The position numbers were made by a program, and so were the translations under genes. A model generated the notes under the pieces. It ran no database searches, had not been told where the DNA came from, and was given only the letters and a program-made list of their open reading frames with translations. 64,000 nucleotides of DNA from an uncultured Pelagibacteraceae bacterium (lineage in GTDB: Bacteria > Pseudomonadota > Alphaproteobacteria > Pelagibacterales > Pelagibacteraceae). Below, one piece after another: positions 34,272 through 43,808 of the stretch (the first letter of the stretch is position 1; each line of letters opens with the position of its first letter). Where the stretch lies: the NCBI GenBank assembly GCA_902628965.1, contig CACOPB010000001.1, positions 142,491 to 206,490 of the forward strand. Reading direction: 5' to 3'.

Positions 34272-36593
34272 ATGAGCGACTCAATAAGCAGTAAAATTAA
34301 AAATAAAATAAGTGAAGACTTGTCACCGACCAGAAATATTACTGGTTTTCATTTGAAAATTGTTTCAGCAGTAGCAATTATTTGGTCATTATTTCAACTT
34401 TGGTACGCTTCACCATTTCCATTTATATTAAATTTTGGAATGTTTAAGGGTTTGCCAGCAAGGGCAATTCATTTAGGTTTTGCTTTAACTTTAGCTTTTT
34501 TAATTTATCCAATATCTAAAAGTAAAAAAATTTCATTTTTTGATGTTTTGATCAGTTTTATGGGAGCGATATCTTGTCTTTATATTTATTTTTTTTATGA
34601 TCAGTTAGTTGAAAGAGGGGGTGTTCTTTTAACTCTGAAGATATCAGAAACATTAAATTTTCCGTTAGAATTGATTTTGGGAGGATGTGGAATTTTAATT
34701 CTTTTAGAGGCTACTAGAAGAGCAATTGGTTTACCTTTGGTAATTATTGCTGGTTGTTTTCTGTTGTTTTCATACTTTGGAAGATATGCGCCTGAAATAA
34801 TATCTCATGGTGGTTTATCTTTAAATAGACTTGTAGGTTTCCAGTGGCTTGATCAAGAAGCAATTTTTGGAATTCCGATTGGGGTATCAGTAGATTTTAT
34901 TTTCTTATTTGTGTTATTTGGTGCTTTGCTTGAAACTGCTGGCGGTGGAAAATATTTTTTAGATCTAGCTTTTGCAATGGTTGGAAAAATGCGAGGAGGA
35001 CCTGCAAAGGCAGCAATATTAGGTTCAGGTATGACTGGATTAATTTCAGGATCTTCAATTGCAAACACAGTTACTACTGGAACATTTACTATTCCAATTA
35101 TGAAAAAAACTGGTTTTTCAAAAGAAAAAGCTGGTGCTATTGAGGTTTCATCATCAGTCAATGGTCAGATCATGCCACCTGTCATGGGGGCGGCAGCATT
35201 CGTAATGGCAAGTTTTATTGGCGTAACTTACTTTGAAATTGTAAAACATGCTTTCTTACCAGCAATTATTTCATATATAGCATTATTCTATATTTCACAT
35301 TTAGAAGCTTTAAAATTAAATCTTAAAGGAATGGACGATGAAGATGTTCCTCATTTAAAAAAAACCTTTTTATCTGGAATACATTTTTTAATACCAATTT
35401 TTATTTTAATTTATACTTTGGTTTATTTAAGATTTACTGCCTCTTATTCAATTTTTTATGCGACAATTACTTTGATTTTAGTAAATTTAATAAATTTGTT
35501 AATAAAAAACGAATTTAAAAAAGATGCTCTTAAAGAATGGTTTAATCAAACAATAGTTGGTTTTGAAAAAGGTGCTCTGAATATGGTTGCTGTTGGTATA
35601 GCAATCGCAACTGCAGGTATTATAGTAGGAGCTGTTGGATCCACTGGTTTAAGTACTAATTTAATCATAGTTATTGAATCTATAGCCAAGGATAACGTTA
35701 CTATTTTATTGTTTTTAACAATAATTTTATGCTTACTTTTGGGAATGGGCTTACCAACAACTGCAAATTATGTTGTTGTTGCCTCTTTAATGGCAACTGT
35801 TTTAGTAGATGTTGGAAATGCTTCAGGTTTTATATTTCCGTTGATTGCAGTTCATTTATTTGTCTTTTATTTTGGTTTAATGGCTGATGTAACTCCGCCT
35901 GTAGGACTTGCCTCTTATGCTGCTGCAGGAATATCTGGTGGAGATCCTTTAAGAACAGGAGTACAGGCTTTTTGGTATAGTTTAAGAACAGGAATTTTGC
36001 CGATTGTATTTTTATTTAACCATGAACTTTTACTTATTGGTATTGAAAATATTTGGCATGGATTGATTGTAATTGTTACTTCTTTAATTGGAATTTTAGT
36101 TTTTACTTCTGCCACTCAAGGCTGGTTCGTTAATAGGCTTAAATGGTATGAAATAATTATTTTTTTAGTTATTTCTATTTCTCTGTTATCACCTGATTTT
36201 GTTTTAAATAAATTTTATCCAAAATATAATTATGAAGATATTACTAAAATTAATTCAATAAAATTAGACCCAACAAAAGAAATTCAAATTAAAATAACAA
36301 GGCCTAGTTTATATGGAGAAAGATATAAGTTATTTGTAATATCAAAAAATACTTTTGAGGATAAATTTAATTTAGAGGACTATGGAGTCACATTATTGAA
36401 ACAAGATGATAAAATTTTTGTTGATAATTTGAAATGGAATGGAGAAGCAAAAAAAAATGGTTTAGAAATGGGAGACTATATAAGTGAATTTAAAATTGAA
36501 AATTCAGATAGACCATCCAAAAATATCGTTTATCCAATAGCAATATTATTTTTATTAGTATTTGGATACTTTAACTTAAAAAGAAAAGAGTAG
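34272..36593 (+). CDS. TRAP transporter fused permease (4TM/12TM)
   Basis: The 773-residue inner-membrane protein fuses the small (Q) and large (M) TRAP subunits, as usual for TAXI-TRAP systems. The M part shows GSGMTGLISGSSIANTVTTG and the conserved MPPVMGAAAFVMASFIG and MGLPTTANYVVVASL segments. The last 120 residues form a soluble C-terminal extension (DUF3394-like) with a final hydrophobic helix. It shares the locus with the TAXI receptor upstream. The substrate is not predictable from sequence. It ends 2 bp before the stop of the convergent thioesterase. Confidence 0.94.
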   Translation: MSDSISSKIKNKISEDLSPTRNITGFHLKIVSAVAIIWSLFQLWYASPFPFILNFGMFKGLPARAIHLGFALTLAFLIYPISKSKKISFFDVLISFMGAISCLYIYFFYDQLVERGGVLLTLKISETLNFPLELILGGCGILILLEATRRAIGLPLVIIAGCFLLFSYFGRYAPEIISHGGLSLNRLVGFQWLDQEAIFGIPIGVSVDFIFLFVLFGALLETAGGGKYFLDLAFAMVGKMRGGPAKAAILGSGMTGLISGSSIANTVTTGTFTIPIMKKTGFSKEKAGAIEVSSSVNGQIMPPVMGAAAFVMASFIGVTYFEIVKHAFLPAIISYIALFYISHLEALKLNLKGMDDEDVPHLKKTFLSGIHFLIPIFILIYTLVYLRFTASYSIFYATITLILVNLINLLIKNEFKKDALKEWFNQTIVGFEKGALNMVAVGIAIATAGIIVGAVGSTGLSTNLIIVIESIAKDNVTILLFLTIILCLLLGMGLPTTANYVVVASLMATVLVDVGNASGFIFPLIAVHLFVFYFGLMADVTPPVGLASYAAAGISGGDPLRTGVQAFWYSLRTGILPIVFLFNHELLLIGIENIWHGLIVIVTSLIGILVFTSATQGWFVNRLKWYEIIIFLVISISLLSPDFVLNKFYPKYNYEDITKINSIKLDPTKEIQIKITRPSLYGERYKLFVISKNTFEDKFNLEDYGVTLLKQDDKIFVDNLKWNGEAKKNGLEMGDYISEFKIENSDRPSKNIVYPIAILFLLVFGYFNLKRKE

Positions 36594-36595
36594 AA

Positions 36596-37021
36596 TTATC
36601 CACCTGGTCCTAAATTAGAAGGCTTGACTTTAATAATTTTCCATACACCAGATGCAGAAGTAATTATTTTATCATTACATCTTAGCTGACAAAATAAAAA
36701 GACAAGTGTATTTGTTTTTTTCAAAATTTTTGTATGCCCAATAATTTCATCTCCAACTTTTGAAGCACCTATGAATTTTATATCTAAAGAGATAGTTACA
36801 CATGGAGCATTTCCAACGGCTCTATATGCAGCCGTTCCCGATCCTGCATCTATTAATGCAGATAAATAACCTCCGTGAGTTATTCCTGCAGCATTTAAAT
36901 GGTTTTCATTAACTATAGATTTAAATTCGTATTCCGTCTCTGAAATAGACCTAAATAAAACACCTCCATTGTGTTTCATAAATCCTGGTTTAATACTTAT
37001 TTGCTCAAATTCTATACTCAT
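36596..37021 (-). CDS. PaaI-type hot-dog thioesterase
   Basis: The 141-residue protein has a single hot-dog domain with the PaaI-family pattern LNAAGITHGGYLSALIDAGSGTAA, where the HGG and D residues belong to the active site. This is followed by TISLDIKFIGASKVGDEI and a strand ending KIITSASGVWKII. These enzymes hydrolyse acyl-CoA or aryl-CoA thioesters; the substrate is unknown. It follows the tiny membrane ORF and tRNA-Arg on the minus strand. Confidence 0.85.
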   Translation of the reverse strand: MSIEFEQISIKPGFMKHNGGVLFRSISETEYEFKSIVNENHLNAAGITHGGYLSALIDAGSGTAAYRAVGNAPCVTISLDIKFIGASKVGDEIIGHTKILKKTNTLVFLFCQLRCNDKIITSASGVWKIIKVKPSNLGPGG

Positions 37022-37027
37022 AATTTT

Positions 37028-37126
37028 TTATAATACAAAAGTTAAAATTAATAAAATAATAAAAATAATTATAAAAAAATAAATTACTGATTTTTGTAAA
37101 GATGCTTTTAAAAGCCAATTAAACAT
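37028..37126 (-). CDS. Possible 32-residue single-helix membrane peptide
   Basis: The frame from ATG 37126 gives a basic, amphipathic start MFNWLLKASLQKS followed by one continuous hydrophobic helix to the end (VIYFFIIIFIILLILTFVL). AGGA lies 7-10 bp upstream. It is placed between tRNA-Arg (14 bp before) and the thioesterase gene (6 bp after). A longer frame from 37219 runs through the tRNA and is rejected. No family is recognised; it may be a real small protein or a chance frame in AT-rich DNA. Confidence 0.45.
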   Translation of the reverse strand: MFNWLLKASLQKSVIYFFIIIFIILLILTFVL

Positions 37127-37140
37127 TTCTTTTTCCTGTT

Positions 37141-37217
37141 TGGTGGACCGCCCAGAACTCGAATCTGGAATCTCCCGGTTCGTAGCCGAGCGCCTTATCC
37201 AATTTGGCCAGCGGTCC
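37141..37217 (-). tRNA. tRNA-Arg (anticodon ACG), CCA encoded
   Basis: On the minus strand the acceptor GGACCGC pairs with GCGGTCC, with CCA encoded at the 3' end. The anticodon arm CTCGG-CTACGAA-CCGGG gives anticodon ACG, which is normally edited to ICG by TadA and reads CGU, CGC and CGA. The T arm contains TTCGAGT. The size of 77 nt fits tRNA-Arg. Confidence 0.97.
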
Positions 37218-37290
37218 ATTTAAATAATATATTCCATATATCAAAGTTTTTGATGTAATTTAACTTATAAAATATTATGTTGATTACTTT

Positions 37291-38478
37291 ATGAGCAAAA
37301 ACTCTAACGATGTTGTAATTACTTCAGCTCTAAGAACTCCAATTGGAAGATACAAAGGTTCGCTAAAAAATCTTAGTGCATCAAAATTAGGATCAATAGT
37401 AATTAAAGAAGTAATTTATAAATCAAAATTAGATACAGAGGAGATCGACGAAGTAATTATGGGACACGTTTTAACTTCTGGGCTTGGACAAAACCCTGCT
37501 AGGCAAGCTTCAATTGGTGCTGGAGTGCCGGTTTCAATACCTGCTCATATCGTTAATCAAGTCTGTGGATCTGGATTAAGATCTGTTGTTTCAGGATATC
37601 AATCAATTAAGTTAGGAGAAAACCAAATTGTAATTGCAGGTGGTCAAGAAAATATGTCTAGAGCAACTCATGCAATTTTTTACAGAGAAGATAAAAAATT
37701 TTCTGAGAATAAATTAATAGACACAATGATAACAGATGGTCTTCTAGACTCATTTAATGATTATCATATGGGTGTCACAGCTGAGAATGTTGCAGAGAAG
37801 TATAAAATTACAAGAGATGAACAAGATAATTTTTCTTTAAATTCTCAAAAAAAAACAGAAATAGCTTATAGTGAAAATAAATTTAAGGATGAGCTGATTA
37901 AATTACAAATTGAAGATGGTAATAAAAAATTTATTTTCGAAAAAGATGAACACCCTAGAGATAATTTAATTATAGATGATTTAAAAAAATTAAAAACAGT
38001 ATTCAAAGAAAATGGGACTGTAACACCAGGAAATTCCTCTGGTATAAACGATGGTGCTGCAGCTTTAGTTTTAATGTCTAGAGAGCAAGCAAATAAAAAA
38101 TCATTAGAGTCATTGGTTAAAATTGTATCTTGGGCTACTTGTGGGGTTGAGCCTTCATTAATGGGACTAGGACCCATACCTTCAATTCAAGAAGCTTTAT
38201 CTAAAGCAAATTGGAAAATAGATGAAGTAGACTTATTCGAAATTAATGAAGCCTTTGCAGCACAAAGTATTGCAGTAATTAAAGAATTAAATATACCTAA
38301 GCAAAAAGTTAACGTTAACGGAGGTGCAATTGCTCTAGGTCATCCTATAGGAGCTTCTGGATCGAGAATTTTGGTTACTCTTATTCATGAAATGATTAGG
38401 CAAGATAAAAAAAAAGGTTGTGCGGCACTCTGTATTGGTGGTGGCATGGGAATAGCTATGTGCATTGAGAGAAGCTAA
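37291..38478 (+). CDS. Acetyl-CoA acetyltransferase (thiolase)
   Basis: This thiolase condenses two acetyl-CoA to acetoacetyl-CoA or runs in reverse. The 395-residue protein has the nucleophilic Cys in VNQVCGSGLRSV, the His motif ALGHPIGASGSR and the second Cys in AALCIGGGMGIA, all three type II thiolase signatures. It stands alone, without polyhydroxyalkanoate or beta-oxidation genes beside it, so the direction of flux is open. Confidence 0.93.
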   Translation: MSKNSNDVVITSALRTPIGRYKGSLKNLSASKLGSIVIKEVIYKSKLDTEEIDEVIMGHVLTSGLGQNPARQASIGAGVPVSIPAHIVNQVCGSGLRSVVSGYQSIKLGENQIVIAGGQENMSRATHAIFYREDKKFSENKLIDTMITDGLLDSFNDYHMGVTAENVAEKYKITRDEQDNFSLNSQKKTEIAYSENKFKDELIKLQIEDGNKKFIFEKDEHPRDNLIIDDLKKLKTVFKENGTVTPGNSSGINDGAAALVLMSREQANKKSLESLVKIVSWATCGVEPSLMGLGPIPSIQEALSKANWKIDEVDLFEINEAFAAQSIAVIKELNIPKQKVNVNGGAIALGHPIGASGSRILVTLIHEMIRQDKKKGCAALCIGGGMGIAMCIERS

Positions 38479-38606
38479 AAAGCTTAATAATCATTTATTT
38501 TTTTATTTTTTGTACAATAAAAATATAAGATTAACGAAAAAACCTTATTAATGTGATAAAATAATAATCCAATAATGTTTTTTTGGGTATATAAAACTTT
38601 TTAAAA

Positions 38607-41600
38607 ATGAGCGAAAAATTACTTGTTCCTGACATTGGTGACTTTGAAAATGTTGAGGTTATAGAGATACTTGTAAAACCTGGTGATCAAATTAAAGAAA
38701 ATGACCCAATAGTTACAATTGAAAGTGATAAATCAAGCGTTGAAATCCCTTCTACAATTACTGGAAAAGTAGATAGTTTAGCAGTTAAAGTTGGTGATAA
38801 AGTTTCTAAAGGAGATTTATTGCTTAATCTTACATCATCATCAAAAACATCATCAGAAAGCACTCTACCAAAAGATACAGAAAATATAATTAAACAAGCT
38901 GAAGAAGCAATGGCTGAAAAAAAAGAGAAAAAAAAAATTATTAGTGAACCAATAGTAGAGAAAAAACAATCTACAATTAAAGTTGTTAATGGTTCTGATA
39001 TTGATCCACTTGAAACTCAAGATTGGCTGGAGTCTTTATCTGCAGTAATTTCCAAAGATGGAAACCAAAGAGCCCATTTTTTAATAAAAGAATTAATTAA
39101 TAAAGCTTATCGTGAAGGAGCAAATATTCCTTATACTCAAAATACACCATACATTAATACAATACCTCCTGAGGCTGAGGTAAAGTCTAGTGGTGATCAA
39201 AATATTGAAAGAAGAATTAGATCGTTAATTAGATGGAATGCAGCAGCAATGGTAGTTCGAGCAAATAAAAAATATCCTGAGCTTGGTGGACACATTGGTA
39301 CATTTGCATCTGCAGCAACATTATATGACGTTGGGATGAATCATTTTTGGAGAGCAAAAAATAACAAATTTGGTGGAGATTTAATTTACTTTCAAGGACA
39401 TAGTGCTCCAGGAATGTATGCAAGGGCATTCTTAGAAGGCAGATTAAGTGAGAAACAATTAGATAGCTTCAGACAAGAGGTAAAGCCTGGAGGTCTATCG
39501 TCATATCCACACCCATGGTTAATGCCAAAATTTTGGCAGTTTCCCACAGTATCTATGGGGTTAGGTCCCATGCTCGCTATATATCAAGCTAGGTACATGA
39601 AATATTTAATCAATAGAGGTTTGATTAAAGATGAAGGAAGAAAAGTTTGGGCTTTTTTAGGCGATGGGGAGATGGATGAGCCTGAGTCAATGGGAGCTAT
39701 TGGATTAGCTGCTAGAGAAAATTTAGATAATTTAATATTTGTAATAAATTGTAATCTTCAAAGATTAGATGGTCCAGTTAGAGGTAATGGAAAAATTATT
39801 CAAGAGCTTGAGGGAAGTTTCAGAGGATCCGGCTGGAATGTAATTAAAGTCATTTGGGGGTCATATTGGGATTCATTGCTTGCTAATGATAAAACTGGTG
39901 ACTTAATAAAAATTATGAACGAGACAGTAGATGGTGAGTACCAAGCAATGAAAGCAAGAGATGGTGCTTATGTAAGAGAAAAGTTTTTTGGGAAATCTCC
40001 TGAAGCATTAGAATTAGTTTCAAGCATGTCAGATAAAGATATTTGGAGACTTAATAGAGGTGGTCACGATCCTCACAAAGTTTTTGCTGCATATGATAAA
40101 GCGACCAAACATCAGGGAAGCCCAACAGTGATAATTGCAAAAACTATAAAAGGTTATGGAATGGGAAAATCAGGAGAAAGTGTAAATACTACTCATCAAA
40201 CTAAAAAATTAGATGTTGATGACTTGATGTATTATAGAGATCGATTTGATGTTCCCTTAACAGATGAACAGGTGAGAAATATTGAATACTTTAGGCCTGA
40301 CGAAAAATCTCCAGAAATAAAATACATAAAAGAAAAAAGAATTAAATTAGGTGGATATTTACCAGAACGTTCAACTTTCGCTAAACCAATCAAAGCACCC
40401 TCAAAAGATATTTTCGATTTCATGAAAGTGTCAACTGGTGAAAAAGAAATGTCTACTACTATGGCACTTGTGAGAATGTTAACAAATTTATTAAGGGATA
40501 AAAATATATCTCCTAGATTGGTTCCTATTATTCCTGACGAAGCAAGAACGTTTGGTATGGAAGGATTTTTTCAAAAAATAGGGATTTATGCGCATGAAGG
40601 ACAAAAATATGAACCTGAGGATGCAGCTCAATTAAGTTCTTATAGAGAAGATAAAAGTGGTCAAGTTTTAGAGGAAGGTATCAATGAAGCAGGTGCTATG
40701 TCTTCATGGATTGCTGCTGCCACTGCATATACTAATCATGATATCGAAATGATCCCAATTTATATTTTTTATTCAATGTTTGGTTTTCAAAGAGTAGGAG
40801 ATCTAGCTTGGGCAGCTGGAGATAGTCAGGCTAGAGGATTTTTGGTGGGTGCGACAGCGGGAAGAACAACATTAGCTGGAGAAGGCTTACAACACCAGGA
40901 TGGGCATAGTCATTTAATTGCATCAACTATTCCAAATTGTGTAACTTATGATCCTACATTTCATTATGAATTAGCGGTAATTTTTAGAGAAGGTCTAAGA
41001 AGAATGCACGAGAAAAATGAGAATGTTTTTTACTATATTACTACAATGAATGAAAATTACTCACACCCAGAAATGCCGAAAGATAAAAATTGTGAGGAAG
41101 GCATTCTAAAGGGAATGTATAAAATAAAAGAATTTAACAAATACAAAAAAACTAAAATCCAACTTTTAGGATCAGGAACAATCTTAAGGGAAATGATGTC
41201 TGCTGCAAAGATTTTACAAAATGATTATCAAATTGATAGCGAGATATGGAGTGTAACAAGTTTTAATGAATTAAGAAAAGATGGAATGGAAGTAGAAAGA
41301 TATAATCTTTTGAACCCAGATAAAGAACCTAAAAAATCTTATGTTGAGCAATGCTTAGGCCAAACAGAGGGTCCGATTATGGCTGCATCTGATTATATGA
41401 GAATTAATTCAGATCAAATCAGATCTTATACTAATAAAAGTTTTTATTCATTAGGAGCGGATGGTTTTGGAAGAAGTGATACAAGAAAAAATTTAAGAAA
41501 ATTTTTTGAGGTAGATAAAGAACATTTGGTTGCTTATGGTTTAAGTATTTTGGCAAAAGAACAGCTTATTACTTCTAAATATGCAAAAGATGCAATGAAG

Positions 41601-41645
41601 AAATATAATATTGATAGTAACAAACCAATGCCAACTAAATTATAA
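38607..41645 (+). CDS. aceE: Pyruvate dehydrogenase E1 (homodimeric AceE type) with N-terminal lipoyl domain
   Basis: E1 decarboxylates pyruvate with thiamine diphosphate and acetylates a lipoyl domain. The 1012-residue protein starts with a complete lipoyl domain (about 1-76) carrying the lipoylation site K42 in ESDKSSVEIP. A charged, flexible linker (about 78-135) follows, then a full AceE from about residue 140. The thiamine diphosphate motif GDGEMDEPES ... NCNLQ begins near residue 352. AceE proteins are usually near 890 residues and lack a lipoyl domain, so this is an E1 that carries its own swinging arm. aceF starts at the next base after the stop. No lpd gene follows. Confidence 0.95.
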   Translation: MSEKLLVPDIGDFENVEVIEILVKPGDQIKENDPIVTIESDKSSVEIPSTITGKVDSLAVKVGDKVSKGDLLLNLTSSSKTSSESTLPKDTENIIKQAEEAMAEKKEKKKIISEPIVEKKQSTIKVVNGSDIDPLETQDWLESLSAVISKDGNQRAHFLIKELINKAYREGANIPYTQNTPYINTIPPEAEVKSSGDQNIERRIRSLIRWNAAAMVVRANKKYPELGGHIGTFASAATLYDVGMNHFWRAKNNKFGGDLIYFQGHSAPGMYARAFLEGRLSEKQLDSFRQEVKPGGLSSYPHPWLMPKFWQFPTVSMGLGPMLAIYQARYMKYLINRGLIKDEGRKVWAFLGDGEMDEPESMGAIGLAARENLDNLIFVINCNLQRLDGPVRGNGKIIQELEGSFRGSGWNVIKVIWGSYWDSLLANDKTGDLIKIMNETVDGEYQAMKARDGAYVREKFFGKSPEALELVSSMSDKDIWRLNRGGHDPHKVFAAYDKATKHQGSPTVIIAKTIKGYGMGKSGESVNTTHQTKKLDVDDLMYYRDRFDVPLTDEQVRNIEYFRPDEKSPEIKYIKEKRIKLGGYLPERSTFAKPIKAPSKDIFDFMKVSTGEKEMSTTMALVRMLTNLLRDKNISPRLVPIIPDEARTFGMEGFFQKIGIYAHEGQKYEPEDAAQLSSYREDKSGQVLEEGINEAGAMSSWIAAATAYTNHDIEMIPIYIFYSMFGFQRVGDLAWAAGDSQARGFLVGATAGRTTLAGEGLQHQDGHSHLIASTIPNCVTYDPTFHYELAVIFREGLRRMHEKNENVFYYITTMNENYSHPEMPKDKNCEEGILKGMYKIKEFNKYKKTKIQLLGSGTILREMMSAAKILQNDYQIDSEIWSVTSFNELRKDGMEVERYNLLNPDKEPKKSYVEQCLGQTEGPIMAASDYMRINSDQIRSYTNKSFYSLGADGFGRSDTRKNLRKFFEVDKEHLVAYGLSILAKEQLITSKYAKDAMKKYNIDSNKPMPTKL

Positions 41646-42908
41646 ATGTCAGAAACTGAGATTAAAGTACCTAATATTGGAGATTTTAAAGATGTTGAGG
41701 TTATTGAGGTATTAGTTTCAGAAGGTCAATCAATTAAAAAAAATGATGCTCTAATAACAATTGAAAGTGATAAATCTAGCGTAGAAATACCATCAAATTT
41801 TGAGGGTAAAATTAAAAGTTTAAAAATAAAAGTAGGAGACAAAGTTTCTGAGGGCGACTTAATTTTAATTATAGAGAGTAACTCTCAAGTTATAAAGGAA
41901 AACATTAAAGAAAAACCAGAAATTGAAAAAAAGTTAAAAAAAACCGAGATAATAAAACCTGAAATCCGAGAAAAAACATTTTATAAAAATAATATTTCAG
42001 ACATTTCATCTGCAAGTCCAAAAGCTAGAAAATTTGCTAGAGAACTTGGTGTTAATATTAATCAAGTCGTGGGAAGTCAGAAAGATGGCAGAGTTGTTGA
42101 AGACGATATTAAAAAATTTGTTTCATCTAATTCAAAAAACAATGATGTAGTAAAAGATAGTAAACCAGATAAAATTAAAAACGAATTTGAACATTCTGAT
42201 TTTGGTGAAATAGAAATTAAAGACGTACCAAGAGTAAAAAAAATATCATCAAAATATCTTACTAATTCATGGACAACAATTCCCCATGTTACAAATCACG
42301 ATGAAGCCGACATAACTGAGATGGAAAGATTTAGAAGTTCATTAACAGATATTTATACTGGAGAAAAAATTAAAATTACACCTCTAGCATTTGTAATAAA
42401 GGCTTTAGTAGTATCTCTTAGGAAATTTCCTATTTTTAATTCTTCTATCGATGAAATTGAGACTGGAAAAATGACTTTTAAAAAATATTACCATATTGGG
42501 ATAGCAGTTGATACGTCAAATGGATTAATGGTTCCAAAAATAAGAAATGCAAATAACAAAAAAATTTCTCTAATAAGTAAAGAGTTAAAAGAAGTAAGTG
42601 AACTCTGTAGAAATTTGAAAATTCATAAAAAAGAGTTATTTGGTGGTTCAATGACAATTACAAGTTTAGGTGGTATAGGAGGTTCATTTTTTACACCTAT
42701 AATTAATTATCCAGAAGTTGCTATATTAGGAGTAGGTAGATCTGAAAAAAAACAAATTTTTATGAATGGAAAGTTTCAAACTAGAACTATGTTGCCAATT
42801 TCTTTATCTTATGATCATAGAATTATTGATGGAGCTGAAGCAGCTAGATTTAACAATGATCTTAAAGAAAATTTAGGTAAAAATTTTGCTTATAAACTAG
42901 CCGTCTAA
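41646..42908 (+). CDS. aceF: Dihydrolipoamide acetyltransferase E2 of pyruvate dehydrogenase
   Basis: E2 forms the core of the complex and transfers the acetyl group to CoA. The 420-residue protein has one lipoyl domain (about 1-77, site K43 in ESDKSSVEIP), a peripheral subunit-binding domain near 125-165 (ASPKARKFARELGVNI), and a catalytic domain ending with the active-site SYDHRIIDGAEAARF. Its lipoyl domain is about two-thirds identical by eye to that of the upstream E1, which points to duplication within the operon. Start follows the aceE stop with no gap. Confidence 0.96.
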   Translation: MSETEIKVPNIGDFKDVEVIEVLVSEGQSIKKNDALITIESDKSSVEIPSNFEGKIKSLKIKVGDKVSEGDLILIIESNSQVIKENIKEKPEIEKKLKKTEIIKPEIREKTFYKNNISDISSASPKARKFARELGVNINQVVGSQKDGRVVEDDIKKFVSSNSKNNDVVKDSKPDKIKNEFEHSDFGEIEIKDVPRVKKISSKYLTNSWTTIPHVTNHDEADITEMERFRSSLTDIYTGEKIKITPLAFVIKALVVSLRKFPIFNSSIDEIETGKMTFKKYYHIGIAVDTSNGLMVPKIRNANNKKISLISKELKEVSELCRNLKIHKKELFGGSMTITSLGGIGGSFFTPIINYPEVAILGVGRSEKKQIFMNGKFQTRTMLPISLSYDHRIIDGAEAARFNNDLKENLGKNFAYKLAV

Positions 42909-42914
42909 TCAGAA

Positions 42915-43808
42915 ATGTCTAAATCTATCTCTTTATTTAGTGCTTTATTGTGCACTTTCATATGGGGTACAACTTTTATAGCTCAAGACACTGGTATGGA
43001 TAACATTGGTCCTTTCACATTCAATGCCGTGAGATTTTTTGTTGGATTTCTTGCTATAATTCCACTTGTAATCTTGTTTGAACTAAAAAATTTTAAAACA
43101 GAATTTAAATTAGACAAAAACACCTTCATTAATTATTCATTTTTAATAGGATTGTCTCTGTTTTTAGGTTCTGCTTTGCAACAAGTTGCTCTACTCTACA
43201 CAGACGTTGCAAATGCTGCCTTTTTTACAATTTTTTATGTTCCTATGGTACCAATCATCATTTTTATATTTGGAAAAAGGTCGATGCATTGGAGTGTTTG
43301 GCCTTCTGTAATTCTATGTTTGATTGGAGGTTACTTGTTAACAAATTTTCATGATGCAACTGTAAGATTAGGAGATACATTAGTTGTGCTTGGAGCTTTA
43401 TTTTGGAGCACTCATATAATTTTTACTGGAGTTATAGTAACAAAATACAATCTACCATTTACACTAGGAGCAGTGCAAACTTTAATAGTGGCTATTTTTT
43501 CATTTATAATTGGAATTATTTATGAGGAGTTTATTTTAAATAATATTTTGAAGGAAATTTATTCAATTTTATACGCTGGTATATTATCTGGTGGATTTGC
43601 ATTTGTATTGCAAATTTATGCTCAGCGAAATATTACACCAGCTCCTGCTGCAATAATTTTTTCACTAGAAGGTGTATTTGCTACTATAGCTGCTTGGTTT
43701 ATTTTAAATCAAATTTTAGATATCAATAATTTACTTGGATGTTTCTTTATTCTGTGTGGAGTTCTTTTATCTCAATTACTACCTTTAATTAAAAAGAAAC
43801 ATGCTTAA
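42915..43808 (+). CDS. EamA/DMT-family transporter
   Basis: The 297-residue protein is almost entirely hydrophobic, with ten predicted helices in two EamA repeats. The first begins LFSALLCTFIWGTTFIAQ and the second begins LGDTLVVLGALFWSTHIIFTG. The end of the second contains APAAIIFSLEGVFATIAAWFILNQ, the strongest family motif. Such proteins export amino acids, nucleotides or other metabolites; the substrate is unknown. It starts 6 bp after aceF. Its stop overlaps that of uppP by 4 nt. Confidence 0.88.
   Translation: MSKSISLFSALLCTFIWGTTFIAQDTGMDNIGPFTFNAVRFFVGFLAIIPLVILFELKNFKTEFKLDKNTFINYSFLIGLSLFLGSALQQVALLYTDVANAAFFTIFYVPMVPIIIFIFGKRSMHWSVWPSVILCLIGGYLLTNFHDATVRLGDTLVVLGALFWSTHIIFTGVIVTKYNLPFTLGAVQTLIVAIFSFIIGIIYEEFILNNILKEIYSILYAGILSGGFAFVLQIYAQRNITPAPAAIIFSLEGVFATIAAWFILNQILDINNLLGCFFILCGVLLSQLLPLIKKKHA

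Noticed and set aside
37127..37219. N-terminal extension of the small membrane frame, reading MDRWPNWIRRSATNR
   Set aside because: It is the translation of tRNA-Arg; only the part from ATG 37126 is considered.
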